The notes below the pieces were generated by a model that saw only the letters and a program-made list of their open reading frames with translations, was not told the origin of the DNA and ran no database searches. Shown here piece by piece: positions 26,102 to 35,063 of a DNA stretch of 64,000 nucleotides. Position numbers and translations under genes: made by a program. Position 1 is the stretch's first letter. Each line of letters starts with the position of its first letter. The stretch lies in the NCBI RefSeq assembly GCF_002849225.1, contig NZ_PKMC01000002.1, forward strand, positions 434,001-498,000, in the 5' to 3' direction. The DNA comes from Actinomyces sp. UMB0138 (lineage in GTDB: Bacteria; Bacillota; Negativicutes; Veillonellales; Veillonellaceae).

Positions 26102-26904
26102 TATGCCTCCTCTAAGGTGGGGTCTATGGCGCGGAGCCCGTCAGATAGTAGGTTGGCGCCTATCACGAGGGCGAGAATCGCCACCCCCGGGATTATTGCG
26201 CCGAGCGGTTGCACGGTGAAGGTGGCTTGGGCATCTAGCAGGAGGCGCCCCCAGGAGGCGTTTGGTGGGGGTGTGCCGAGCCCGAGGTATGAGAGGCCGG
26301 CCTCTGCAAGTACTGCGGAGCCGAATAGTAGGGCCACGTTTACTACCAGGAATTGCCAGATGTTGGGGAGCACATGCCGGGCGATGATGCCGAGGGTGCC
26401 CACTCCGGCGGTGCGGGCTGCGGTGACGTATTGTTCGCGCAGCACGCGGGAGGCCAGTATGCGGGTTAGCCTTGCGATTACTGCCGAGGCCGAAATACCA
26501 ATTGCGCAGGTTACGGTCACTAGTGAGGCCCCGCCTACGGCCACCATGAGCATTGCTAGCAGTAGGGTGGGGAAGGCAATTAGAACGTCGAGTGTGACTG
26601 AGGCGATGTCGTCTAGGTAGCCGTGGGCTAGGGCTGCGGCTAGGCCGAAGCTTACCCCGATGGCGGCGGCTATTATTGAGGCGCCAAGTCCCACTCCCAG
26701 GGCTATACGCGCTCCTAGTAGCATGCGGGTGAGTAGGTCGTGCCCGAGCCGGTCGGTACCTAGCAGGTGCTGGGTACCGGGCCCTTCGAGGCGCCCTCCG
26801 GAGGTATCGGAAACGGGGTAGGGCAGCCAGAAAAACGAGACGGCGGCGGCCAGCGCTATCAATGACAGTAGGGTGATTCCTACCCACAGGTTGGTTCGCT
26901 TCAT
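26101..26904 (-). CDS. Peptide/nickel-type ABC transporter permease (OppC/NikC-like)
   Basis: 267 aa from the ATG at 26904; the open frame continues upstream inside the preceding permease, but the ATGA overlap at 26901-26904 fixes the start. One N-terminal membrane helix, then GTDRLGHDLLTRMLLGARIAL (family signature), followed by the BPD_transp domain with EQYVTAARTAGVGTLGIIARHVLPN as the ATPase-contact loop. Acts with the 321-aa permease. Confidence 0.9.
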   Translation of the reverse strand: MKRTNLWVGITLLSLIALAAAVSFFWLPYPVSDTSGGRLEGPGTQHLLGTDRLGHDLLTRMLLGARIALGVGLGASIIAAAIGVSFGLAAALAHGYLDDIASVTLDVLIAFPTLLLAMLMVAVGGASLVTVTCAIGISASAVIARLTRILASRVLREQYVTAARTAGVGTLGIIARHVLPNIWQFLVVNVALLFGSAVLAEAGLSYLGLGTPPPNASWGRLLLDAQATFTVQPLGAIIPGVAILALVIGANLLSDGLRAIDPTLEEA

Positions 26905-27866
26905 TGGTATCCTCCGCTCAGGGAGTTGCGCAGGCGTGGGTCTATGAGTCGCTGTAGCACGTCGGCTGCGAAGCCTATCAGCAGTACTAATGCGGTAGAT
27001 ACCACTAGAACTCCCTGGATTGAGGGGAAGTCGTGCTGGGTGATGGCGAGCGTGAGCATCGAGCCGAGCCCGGGAAGGGCGAAGACTTGTTCTACTACTA
27101 CGGCGCCTATGAACGTGGTGGCCAGTTCTATGCTGGCTACGGATATTACGGGTACGCAGGCGTTTCTGATCCCGTGGGTGAGCATTGCCTGGGTTTTGCT
27201 CTGTCCGAGGGCGCGCGCCTGGGCCAGGTAGTCGGCCTGCAGTACGTCTAGGGTTGCCGCTCGGGTGTAGCGGGTTAGGGAGGCGCAGGAAACGAACGCG
27301 ATGGTGGCTGCTGGGAGGATGAGTGCGGTCCAGGCGAGGAGGGGACTGTTCCATCCTTCGGGTGGGAAGCCGGAGGCGGGGACCCATTTGAGGTGTACGC
27401 CGAAGACTAGGGCGCCCATCATTGCGATCCAGAACACGGGGATTGCGATCCCGATTTGCAGGAAGGCTGAAATGGCTGCGCCGATTGTGCCTTTCCGCCA
27501 CCGGGCGGCTGCGTAGCCTAGGGGGATGGCGGCCGCCAGGGCGAAGGTGAAGGCAATGAGGGTGAGCGGCAGGGTGACGGTGAGCCGGGAGGAAATTTCG
27601 GAGGCCACGTCCCTCCCCGAGGTGAACGAGGTGCCTAGATCCCCGTGGGCTAGCCCGCCTACCCAGTTGGTGAATTGGGTTAGTACGGGCTGATCGGAGC
27701 CGACTTGTGCCCTCGCTGCCGCGATTTGGGCGGGGGTGGCGGTAGCTGACAGGAGTGCGTTGGCCGGATCGCCGGGCAGTAGGCGCAGCAGAACAAATAT
27801 TAGGATTAGTCCTGCTGCGCCTGTGCCAACTAGCAATGCGCTGCGGCGAATTAGGTAGGAAAGCAT
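26901..27866 (-). CDS. Peptide/nickel-type ABC transporter permease (OppB/NikB-like)
   Basis: 321 aa, six membrane segments. The N-terminal GAAGLILIFVLLRLLPGDPA is the OppB hallmark, and QADYLAQARALGQSKTQAML is the EAA-like ATPase-contact loop (about 211-230). Its ATG follows directly on the TAA of the binding-protein gene. Together with the next three genes it forms a tightly overlapped importer operon. Confidence 0.9.
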   Translation of the reverse strand: MLSYLIRRSALLVGTGAAGLILIFVLLRLLPGDPANALLSATATPAQIAAARAQVGSDQPVLTQFTNWVGGLAHGDLGTSFTSGRDVASEISSRLTVTLPLTLIAFTFALAAAIPLGYAAARWRKGTIGAAISAFLQIGIAIPVFWIAMMGALVFGVHLKWVPASGFPPEGWNSPLLAWTALILPAATIAFVSCASLTRYTRAATLDVLQADYLAQARALGQSKTQAMLTHGIRNACVPVISVASIELATTFIGAVVVEQVFALPGLGSMLTLAITQHDFPSIQGVLVVSTALVLLIGFAADVLQRLIDPRLRNSLSGGYQ

Positions 27867-29375
27867 TTAGGCTTTCTTAGAAATTGGCGCCAGGAAGAAC
27901 TGCGAGTTCAGCCCGTTCACACCGTAGCCGGAAACGCCTGCCTTCGATACCACTATTTGCGGGTACAGGTACAGCCAGGCGCTAGCAGCGTCGGTGGCTA
28001 TGATCCGGTTTGCCTTGCGCAGCAGTTCGGTTTGTTCCTTAACGTTCGCGGCCTTTTGTGACTTGGCTACTAGGTCAGTGACATGGGGGTTGTTGTAGCC
28101 CCAGTAGAAGTCGGGGTTGCCGTACCAGACTACGTCGCGGGTGTTGACGTGCTCTTGCAAGGTGGCGGTGAAGTTGTGGTCTTTGAACACCTTGGAGTAC
28201 CACTCGTCGGCGCTTATCGAATTGATCTTTACTTCTACGCCTATCTTTGCCAGCTCGGATTTTACGAATTCGGCTACTAGCGGGTGCGGGTCGTAGGTGG
28301 GAGCGTCCAGGGTGAAGGACAGTCCTTCCTTACCAGCTTCCTTCAGTAGTTTCTGCGACCTGGCTGGGTCGTAGGGGTTTAGCGAGTTCAGATCTTCGTA
28401 CCACGGGTCCGAGGGTGGAACCATGGATCCGATTACTTGGCCCTTGTCGTTCCAAATGGAGTGCAACAGTTTTTTGCGGTCTATTGCCGAGTAGATTGCC
28501 TGGCGCACGCGGGCATCGTCGAAGGGGGCCACACGGTCGTTGAAGGCCAGCAGTTCCTTGGTGGTGGAGTTACCAGAGGCGACCTTGTACTTGGCGTCCT
28601 TTTCTAGTTCCGGTAGTGCGTCTGGCGATTGTACGTTGGTTACCACGTCGACGTCTCCAGCTTTCAGCGCATTGGTGAGGGCGGTGGCGTCAGTGTAGTA
28701 GTGGAATACGGCCGCCGAGTTGGCGGGTTTTTCGCCCCAGTAGTCTTTGCGGGCTTTTAGTGACAGGGTGGAGCCTTTGGTCCATTTGTCCAGCGTGTAG
28801 GGGCCGGTTCCTTCGGTCTTTTTCTTTGTGTCTAGCCCTTCGGGAACGATCCACAGCCCGGACAGGTTGTATTGCAAAGATACGGACGGTTCGGACAGGG
28901 TGAGTTTTACCGCATCCTCGCCCTGGGCGGTGACGTCTTTGATTACGGAGAGCTCTTTTTTGCTGGCAGCTTGGGACTGTTCTGACAGAACAGTTTTGAT
29001 GGAGGCTGCCACGTCTTTCGCGGAGAGGGCTTTGCCGGAGGAGAAGGTGACGCCTTTGCGCAGGGACAGGGTGTGGGTTAAACCGTCTGGGGAGGCCTCG
29101 TCTTTTGTGGCCAACCAGGGTTTTACTTTGCCGTTGTCTTCTAGGCGGAAGAGGGTTTCGTACACGTTTCCGGTTAGGGCCTCGGTTACGCCTTGGCCGC
29201 CACCGCCCGTGTTAGACAGGTTGGTGGGCTCGTATAGGGAGCCTACGTTGATGGTGGCCGCCTTGGAGTCTTTGCCTTTGGCTCCTTCTGCCGCGTTGGG
29301 TCCCGCGCAAGCGCACATGCACATCATGGCCATAGCTAGTGTTGCGGCTGTGGGGATGAGACGTGATCGCTTCAT
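27867..29375 (-). CDS. ABC transporter substrate-binding lipoprotein, SBP_bac_5 family
   Basis: 502 aa. The signal peptide ends in a lipobox around MCMCACAG (about residues 19-26), so it is membrane-anchored outside the cell. The family-5 solute-binding fold is shown by LTGNVYETLFRLEDNGKVKP, then LRKGVTFSSGKALSAKDVA, and FNDRVAPFDDARVRQAIYSA. Such proteins bind oligopeptides, nickel chelates or related ligands; which one is not clear here. It is the first gene of the operon, with an inverted repeat upstream at 29414-29430. Confidence 0.88.
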   Translation of the reverse strand: MKRSRLIPTAATLAMAMMCMCACAGPNAAEGAKGKDSKAATINVGSLYEPTNLSNTGGGGQGVTEALTGNVYETLFRLEDNGKVKPWLATKDEASPDGLTHTLSLRKGVTFSSGKALSAKDVAASIKTVLSEQSQAASKKELSVIKDVTAQGEDAVKLTLSEPSVSLQYNLSGLWIVPEGLDTKKKTEGTGPYTLDKWTKGSTLSLKARKDYWGEKPANSAAVFHYYTDATALTNALKAGDVDVVTNVQSPDALPELEKDAKYKVASGNSTTKELLAFNDRVAPFDDARVRQAIYSAIDRKKLLHSIWNDKGQVIGSMVPPSDPWYEDLNSLNPYDPARSQKLLKEAGKEGLSFTLDAPTYDPHPLVAEFVKSELAKIGVEVKINSISADEWYSKVFKDHNFTATLQEHVNTRDVVWYGNPDFYWGYNNPHVTDLVAKSQKAANVKEQTELLRKANRIIATDAASAWLYLYPQIVVSKAGVSGYGVNGLNSQFFLAPISKKA

Positions 29376-29959
29376 GCGGAACTCCTTTTCTTTGTGTTCG
29401 CAGTTTTAGTAGTACGAACGCTTTGTTCGTTGGGGAAAACGCTAGACCTTCGACCTAGTCATGTGCTGGTGGCTTTCGAGTGTTGAAACGTATTCCACTT
29501 GTGCCGCCGAGGGCGCCAAACTTGTAGTTTGGGGATTTTTGGCCCCTGCCACTCGTGTGTGGGCATTTTGGGCGGTAGGCCGTGTTTTAGATCCACGGAT
29601 AGTTTCGGCTTTAAAAATAAGATTAACGTCAATTTAAGCGAGTGCAGAAAGTGTGAAATTGTGGGACCGATGGAAACCGTTGCCAAATTTGTGTGAGCTA
29701 GTTTCGGGGTGTGTGGCCGAGGCGATTGTGGCGTTCGAACGCAAAAAAGTTGGCCTCGAAGGCGCATGTAAGGGCGTTTTGTGCGGATTCGCCGGCGACT
29801 GCCCGCCTGGGGTGGCATTTTAGTGCAGGGATGAGAGCTAGTAACTGTTTATTTAATCCTATTTCTTAAAGATTGATTAAATATACTTAATAGTATTTAA
29901 ATGAAGGGTATTTTCTGACACCGTGTTAAAAATGCGCCATGAATATTAAATGAAGGAAA
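29376..29959. other. AT-rich intergenic region upstream of the importer operon and the broken secreted-protein gene
   Basis: About 580 bp without a convincing gene. A 17-bp interrupted inverted repeat (ACGAAC-5-GTTCGT, 29414-29430) lies in the importer promoter region and may be an operator. From about 29830 to 29960 the DNA is strikingly AT-rich (TTTAATCC, TTAAAGATTGATTAAATATA and similar), unlike the flanking genes, and would hold the promoter of the plus-strand pseudogene. Confidence 0.6.
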
Positions 29960-31316
29960 GTGGCGATTGTTTTGGCACTATCAAGACAATTTGCGCGAGG
30001 AATGGGCTTTGTGGCCTTGCTTGCGCTTACGGTACCGTCTTCGCTGTCAGCGCTGGCAGCACCTTAAGGCGACAAGGTAGGGGACCTGATTCCGGCCCCG
30101 ACCCAGCGTTGGGGCACCCCGGACGGCCAGAAGCCGCAGGTTACCACCACGCTCAAGTATGACGGAGGCGCTGTTCAGCCGGGGCAGAAAATGTATGTTA
30201 AGGCTGACATACGTTTTGACGTTCACCAGGGCAAGCATCCGGAGGTTTTCAGCCCGTATGTGCGAGTAGCTGTGCCGAAGATCTTCGACGTAAATATTGA
30301 CGACGTGAAGGTCCCAGGCCCGGTAAAGACCAAGGTTGTGGATGCGGGTACGGATAAGGACGGCAATAAGCTGTTCGACATCTACTTCAACTACAACGAA
30401 TGGGCTGGGGATTTCGATGCTGAGATGCCTAAGCTAGCCGAGGCTATTGGCGCTATTCCCGAGAGCGGCAACGTGCTCGGTGATGGCTCGGTTGCAAAGA
30501 GCGGGCAAACCTACACTGCGATTATTCCCGTGAAGGTTAAGCCGGACGTAACTGCTGCCCAGTTGCGGGATTTGCGTGAGGGCAAGTCTGGCGCGAAGCT
30601 AGCAATCCAGGGGCGCGCTTCTGTGAGTATCGAGGGCGAGACCGGCGACTTCAAGTCGAATATTGTCGATTTTGGGGATTTCCTGGAGGATAAGATTCTG
30701 CAAGGGGATCATTGGTTGGTCCGTTCCGATTTTGAAACCGGGTTTACCTCCTGAGGACGATTATGGGGTTTGGTTGCGCGGGCTGGCACTGTCCACCCGT
30801 GGCGTTGACTACCACGGCGAGGGTACGGTCGTTCGTTCGCTTTCTGGGCTGAAGCTGCGCCAATTGGTTCCTGCTAAGGGCTTGGATGCGAACCAGATTA
30901 TTACTACTACGCCGCGTACTGGCGCCGAACCGATCGTGCTGAAGTCCAATATTGGTGCAAATGCCGACGTGCGGGAACAGAATAATCTGAAGGTCTACCA
31001 CCACCCGAACAAGACCCGTGAGGCTCGCGAGTTGATGGGTATGGCTGACATTATTCGGGTTCGTCCTTCCGGGTCAGCTAGCGAACTGTACGGGTACACC
31101 TGGGATACCCCTGAGTACCACCCGGATTGGGGTAATGTTCCTAAGTATGGTAAAGAATCGCAGCCGGCTAGAACTTTTGTTGCGGCCGACTTTGATCTGA
31201 GCGAGAAGATTTTTGGTGAAACTGCACAGGGCAAGGGCGGCTTTCCAAGGAATTCGTTCACTTTAGTTCTTACGGATTCGATTAGTACAGATAATCTGTC
31301 CCGCAGCGCGGAATAG
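29960..31316 (+). pseudogene. Broken gene for a secreted protein of unknown family
   Basis: Reading from a GTG at 29960 (or TTG at 29972) gives a signal peptide (RQFARGMGFVALLALTVPSS then SALAAP). It runs into an in-frame TAA at 30065-30067, right at the predicted cleavage site. The same frame then continues for about 230 codons to a TGA at 30752. Removing the single T at 30752 joins it to the next frame (SDFETGFTS then EDDYGVWLRG), which runs to TAG at 31316. Restored length is about 450 aa, with no membrane anchor or LPXTG motif seen. Two independent lesions argue for a decayed gene rather than a sequencing slip. Family not recognised. Confidence 0.7.
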
Positions 31317-31651
31317 AAACCGAAACGCGAGCGGAACAACATGGGGTTGTGCGCTTGCCAAAATCAAAAGAAACTGGCAAAACTATGCGGTAAAAGCCAA
31401 CTAATACAGCTGAGGCGGTTACGCAAGAAACTGCTTTTATATTAAAAGTTCTAATAAACTAGAGTCCAGTCTTGGCGCAGAACTGGGATATCGAACATTT
31501 GCTGACACGCAAAAGCGCGCTCGCGCGGTGTATAGCTGGGGTGGCTACGCCGCCTGTAGCTGGGATCAGCTCACCGGGCAAGGGATCCCCTAGTGGGAAA
31601 TCAGGGGCATTCCCTATATAAATAGCGCCTCCCACCTGATTGAGTAGAAAT
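31317..31651. other. Intergenic region before the CPBP protease
   Basis: About 335 bp between the pseudogene and the CPBP gene. The first part is AT-rich, with poly-A and poly-T stretches near 31430-31460. A minus-strand open frame covers part of it but is mostly the antisense of the protease gene. No repeat, RNA gene or clear terminator is seen. Confidence 0.5.
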
Positions 31652-32539
31652 ATGGAGAACAGCGCCGCCCCCACCCCTATCCCGATCGCCCTACCGAAGA
31701 ACACTTGTATCCGCCAAAAATCTGCTTGTATATTTGTTCTACAAGCTGCATTGCGAACCACCGTAGCGGTCAGCGTCCTCCTAGTAGCGATGGTTGGTCC
31801 GGTGGCAATCGTAGGTGCGATCCCCGAACTGCGCTCCCGCTTTTCCGGCACCACCCAGATGGGCCCATACGGGCAAGTAATGACCGCTGTGGGGGTACAT
31901 GCCCTCATAGTGGTACTGGTTGCCCTCGCCCTCGCCCTGTTAGTGCACTATTGGGACAAAACCACCCTGGACGTGCTGAGGCTGAGACCAACCGCAAAAG
32001 GTGTCGTCTGGTTTACGGCAATGCTTGTACTGGCGGCCCTGATCGCGCTAGTTGCCCAGTTGTTTACCGGCGGATTAGGCGGGTATCGCGCCCCCGCGCA
32101 CCTGCCCGCGTGTCTAGGGGCGGTGGCGGCGCTGAGCAGCGGGTTCTTCGCGCATGCCATCCCCGAAGAACTGGTTTTCCGGGGCTGGTTGCTGCACTTT
32201 TTTCGATTCCGTCCCTGCCTAGGGCTGTTCATTGTCACCGCCACATTTGCCGGCCTACACCTAGTTTTCCAGGGCGGTGGGGCAGAAGTTGGCGAACAGC
32301 TAGCCTACCTAACCATGCCCTTAGGGTTCGGCTTCGCCGCCGGAGCGGTGCGACTCAAAACGGCTAACCTGTGGCCCGCCATCGGTCTGCACGGCGGATT
32401 TTACTTAGGCAACTTCCTGGTCAGCCTCTTTGCGGCCAGCGCCCCAAACACGAGAACGTGGATCTTCATGGGCATCGCCTGGTTTGTAGTAGGCCTCGCA
32501 ATAAAACCTAACAAGGGTGCCTTTACACGGCAACACTAA
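31652..32539 (+). CDS. CPBP-family intramembrane metalloprotease (CAAX protease/bacteriocin-processing type)
   Basis: 295 aa from the ATG at 31652 (a TTG four codons upstream is possible; the ribosome site is weak). About eight membrane segments. The three conserved CPBP motifs are visible: PEELVFRGWLLHF (EExxxR), FAGLHLV (FxxxH) and LHGGFYLGN (HxxxN/D). The family includes bacterial immunity and processing proteases in the membrane. It lies between a decayed secreted-protein gene and CAMP-factor genes, but no peptide substrate gene is visible next to it. Function is not predictable beyond the family. Confidence 0.85.
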   Translation: MENSAAPTPIPIALPKNTCIRQKSACIFVLQAALRTTVAVSVLLVAMVGPVAIVGAIPELRSRFSGTTQMGPYGQVMTAVGVHALIVVLVALALALLVHYWDKTTLDVLRLRPTAKGVVWFTAMLVLAALIALVAQLFTGGLGGYRAPAHLPACLGAVAALSSGFFAHAIPEELVFRGWLLHFFRFRPCLGLFIVTATFAGLHLVFQGGGAEVGEQLAYLTMPLGFGFAAGAVRLKTANLWPAIGLHGGFYLGNFLVSLFAASAPNTRTWIFMGIAWFVVGLAIKPNKGAFTRQH

Positions 32540-32639
32540 GACCGGACCTGTGGGGCGCAGCGCGCCTATGCCGGTGTCCACCCAGGTGGAAAGGCAGCCC
32601 TCAGGTTCCTACCCAGGCGGAAAAGCAGCGCTAGAACAG

Positions 32640-32678
32640 AAAAAAGAGGTGGAACCCAGATGGGTCCCCCCTCTTTTC
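32640..32678 (-). terminator. Terminator of CAMP-factor gene 1
   Basis: A long stem (32642-32658 with 32661-32677, two mismatches) begins in a run of A on the plus strand, giving a U tract on the minus-strand transcript. It matches the terminator at 34204-34241 in its core (GGTGGAACCC). Confidence 0.8.
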
Positions 32679-32708
32679 GACCTTAGAAACTAATGCCTAA
32701 GAAGTAGA

Positions 32709-33485
32709 TTACCTGCCGGCCTCGGCAACCCTGTAAGCCGCCTGCAGATCAGCAATAGCCTTGTCAACGTCAGCAACGGTGGCGCGAGCATTAAACCAGA
32801 CGCCAACAGCCTTGGTGATATTGCGGTTCAAAGTATGGTAGGTGCGGAAGGACTTCTTGCCCAAGATATTCCTGTCACGAGCGAAGCGCGTGTTCCAGAT
32901 GACCTTGTCAAGCTTCGCCTTCACGTAGATGGTGGCGGTGTCCGAAGGGGACAGGTCGGGGTACTGTGAAACCCTGGCTAGAACATCCTTCAACTCCTGG
33001 GAAGCAGCCTGCAAGGCCGAAGTGGAATTGGTTAGGTTGATCAGCTTTAGAACAGCCTTAGTGGTGGCCAAACCTAGCTCAACGTGGGTCGGCTTAACCT
33101 TGGTGGTCAGTTTAGTGGTGGCAGTCTCAATGGTGTCGGCGATAGTTAGAGTCAGTTCGAGGCGAGCGCCGATAGTGTTCATGTCGAACTTAGAAACGTC
33201 GCCCGTGATGATGGCGGTCAGAGTGTCGCGCAGGTCGAACGCGGTCGTTAGCAGGTCCCTGATTTGAGGCTTGTAATCGCCGGTGGGAAGAACAGCCTGC
33301 CGCTTCTGCATGGTGTTAATGCGGTCATTTACCTCGGACAGCATCTGCTGGGCTTGCGCCTTAGCCGGGGCAGCAGCGACGACTGCGGCCGGTGCGGGAG
33401 CAACTCCAGCGGTAGCAACCGCGGGCATAGCTGGGGTCAGCAGGGCTGCTGCGAGGGCTGGAACTACAAGAAATCGAGTTTTCAT
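32709..33485 (-). CDS. CAMP-factor-like secreted protein (paralog 1)
   Basis: 258 aa from the ATG at 33485; upstream in-frame sequence belongs to the leader. A signal peptide (about 1-27, ending AVATAG) is followed by an Ala/Pro-rich linker and a helical domain. The C-terminal third, LDKVIWNTRFARDRNILGKK then TLNRNITKAVGVWFN and VADVDKAI, matches the CAMP-factor family of Streptococcus agalactiae Cfb and the Cutibacterium CAMP proteins. These are secreted pore-forming co-hemolysins. It is a tandem paralog of the gene at 34284. The name rests on remembered family motifs; a profile search would confirm it. Confidence 0.82.
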   Translation of the reverse strand: MKTRFLVVPALAAALLTPAMPAVATAGVAPAPAAVVAAAPAKAQAQQMLSEVNDRINTMQKRQAVLPTGDYKPQIRDLLTTAFDLRDTLTAIITGDVSKFDMNTIGARLELTLTIADTIETATTKLTTKVKPTHVELGLATTKAVLKLINLTNSTSALQAASQELKDVLARVSQYPDLSPSDTATIYVKAKLDKVIWNTRFARDRNILGKKSFRTYHTLNRNITKAVGVWFNARATVADVDKAIADLQAAYRVAEAGR

Positions 33486-34203
33486 TGATCGGACTTTCTG
33501 AGTAGAGGTACGAGGCACGGTGTGCGCACCATTGGATAACATCCGAAAACCTACCGGGTGGTGGTGAACGGTACGCGGCCAGGCTGGACGCGCATCTACT
33601 ACCAGTACTCTGCCGCCAAAAGCCTGGATAGTTCTAATTCTTAGATCGAGGTAATGCACGAAACTTTTGCAACATAAAATATTGTTAAAATTCCCTGAAG
33701 AGATGAATGTGAAGAAAATTGGTGCGTGCTGATCAGCATAAACTCCACCTAGGGTCAAATGATGCGATCCTAGTTAGGGGTGGAGCGTACCAGAGTTGGC
33801 GCTTCCAAATAGTGGCATTACTGGCCTTATGGGGGTGCAATAGTGTAGCTCGGCTGCCGGAAAACGGAGCCATATAATGGCGGGTTCTGATTATATTTGC
33901 CCGCAAGGAATACCTATTCGCCAATTCGTGACAATTGGAGAGTGAATGGTGCATGTCCTGGGCGTTTCGGCCAGGGGACTGTAGTCCCTCAGTGCTTTCG
34001 TGAACCTCGGCGTTTCGTCGAACCTTGGCGATCTACACCATGTTTCGCGGAAAACACTAAGGGGCGGGAAATAATGCCAAGGCCCGCGCACGCCGATCCC
34101 ACATCGAGGGCGAAGCTCACCAGCCTTCCCATTTGCGCCAATCTTGCCAGCTGGCACGTACTGAATCGCTGGCAAGTCCGCTGCCTGATTTGCCTGTTAA
34201 ATG
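33486..34203. other. Intergenic region between the CAMP-factor genes
   Basis: About 720 bp. The first 110 bp (33486-33600) are a leader clearly related to that of the second CAMP gene. About 33650-33720 is AT-rich and probably carries the promoter. At 34022-34062 lies a copy of a dispersed repeat also found near 49276. Short TTTCG-containing motifs recur around 33960-34060. Open frames here have no ribosome sites and no family match. Confidence 0.6.
34022..34062. repeat. Dispersed intergenic repeat, copy 1
   Basis: It shares an exact core (CTTGGCGATCTACACCATGT then TTCGC) and similar flanks with 49277-49319. Both copies lie in non-coding DNA. Confidence 0.75.
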
Positions 34204-34241
34204 TGGGAAAGGTGGAACCCCGAAGGGTCCCACCTTTCCCA
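34204..34241 (-). terminator. Terminator of CAMP-factor gene 2
   Basis: A 17-bp stem with one mismatch (34204-34220 with 34225-34241) is closed by a CGAA tetraloop. The core is shared with the terminator of the other CAMP gene. Confidence 0.8.
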
Positions 34242-34283
34242 GAGTTTCTAAAGCCTGAAAGCCTTAGCTAAATTAGTGCAGGT

Positions 34284-35063
34284 TTACTTGCCGGCCTCGG
34301 CGGTCTTGTAAGCAGCCTGCAGATCGGCAATAGCCTTGTCAACGTCAGCAACGGTGGCGTGAGCGTTGAACCAAACGCCAACAGCCTTGGTGATGTTGGA
34401 GTTCAAGGTGTTGTAGGTCTCGAAGGACTTCTTGCCCAGGATGTGCTTGTCGCGGTCGAAACGGGTGTTCCAGATGACCTTGTCAAGCTTCGCCTTCACG
34501 TAGATGGTGGCGGTGTCCTTGGCAGTCAGGTCGGGGTACTGGGAAACCTTGGCGAGCACGCCCTTCAGTTCCTTCTGAGCGGCTTCAAGATCGGCGGAGG
34601 AGTTGGTCAGGTTGATCAACTTCAGGACAGCCTTGGTGGTGGCCAGTCCGAGCTCAATGTGGGTGGCCTGCACCTTGTTGGTCAGCTTGGTGGTAGCAGT
34701 CTTGATCGTGTCCGCAATAGTCAGGGTCAGCTGGTAGCGGGCCTCGATGGTCTGCATGTCGAACGCGCTGATGTCGCCCTTAGCGATGGCAATCAGGGTG
34801 TCCTTCAGGTCGAAGGCGGTCTTCAGAAGGTCCTTTACCTGGGCCTTGTAATCACCGGTGGGCAGGACGGCTTCCTGCTTCTTCAGGGTGTCGATGCGGC
34901 CGTTGACGTTGGTCAGCATCTTCTTAGCTTCGGTCTTAGTCTTTGCGGGAGCGGAGGCAACAGCGGCCGGTGCGGGAGCAGCTTCAGCGGAGGCAACTGC
35001 GGGCAGAACGGGGGTAAGTAGGGCTGCTGCGAGGGCGGGTACTACGAGAACTCGAGATTTCAT
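34284..35063 (-). CDS. CAMP-factor-like secreted protein (paralog 2)
   Basis: 259 aa. Signal peptide about 1-27 (ALAAALLTPVLPAVASAEA), Ala/Pro/Thr/Lys linker to about 45, then a Lys-rich helical body. The C-terminus has LDKVIWNTRFDRDKHILGKK, NSNITKAVGVWFN and VADVDKAIADLQAAY, as in CAMP factors. It aligns end to end with the 32709 protein without long gaps. The central part (THIELGLATTKAVLKLINLT) is almost identical in both. Duplication included leader and terminator. Expected role: secreted membrane-damaging co-hemolysin. Confidence 0.82.
   Translation of the reverse strand: MKSRVLVVPALAAALLTPVLPAVASAEAAPAPAAVASAPAKTKTEAKKMLTNVNGRIDTLKKQEAVLPTGDYKAQVKDLLKTAFDLKDTLIAIAKGDISAFDMQTIEARYQLTLTIADTIKTATTKLTNKVQATHIELGLATTKAVLKLINLTNSSADLEAAQKELKGVLAKVSQYPDLTAKDTATIYVKAKLDKVIWNTRFDRDKHILGKKSFETYNTLNSNITKAVGVWFNAHATVADVDKAIADLQAAYKTAEAGK

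Noticed and set aside
29459..29818. Minus-strand open frame of about 119 codons
   Set aside because: No ribosome site, no recognisable domain, biased Pro/His/Lys composition, and it lies in a promoter-like region.
31459..31908. Minus-strand open frame antisense to the CPBP gene
   Set aside because: It overlaps a plus-strand gene with all three family motifs; its hydrophobic stretch is just the antisense of membrane codons.
33891..34271. Open frames on both strands over the dispersed repeat
   Set aside because: The shared peptide WRSTPCFAEN simply translates the DNA repeat also found near 49.3 kb; neither copy has a ribosome site.
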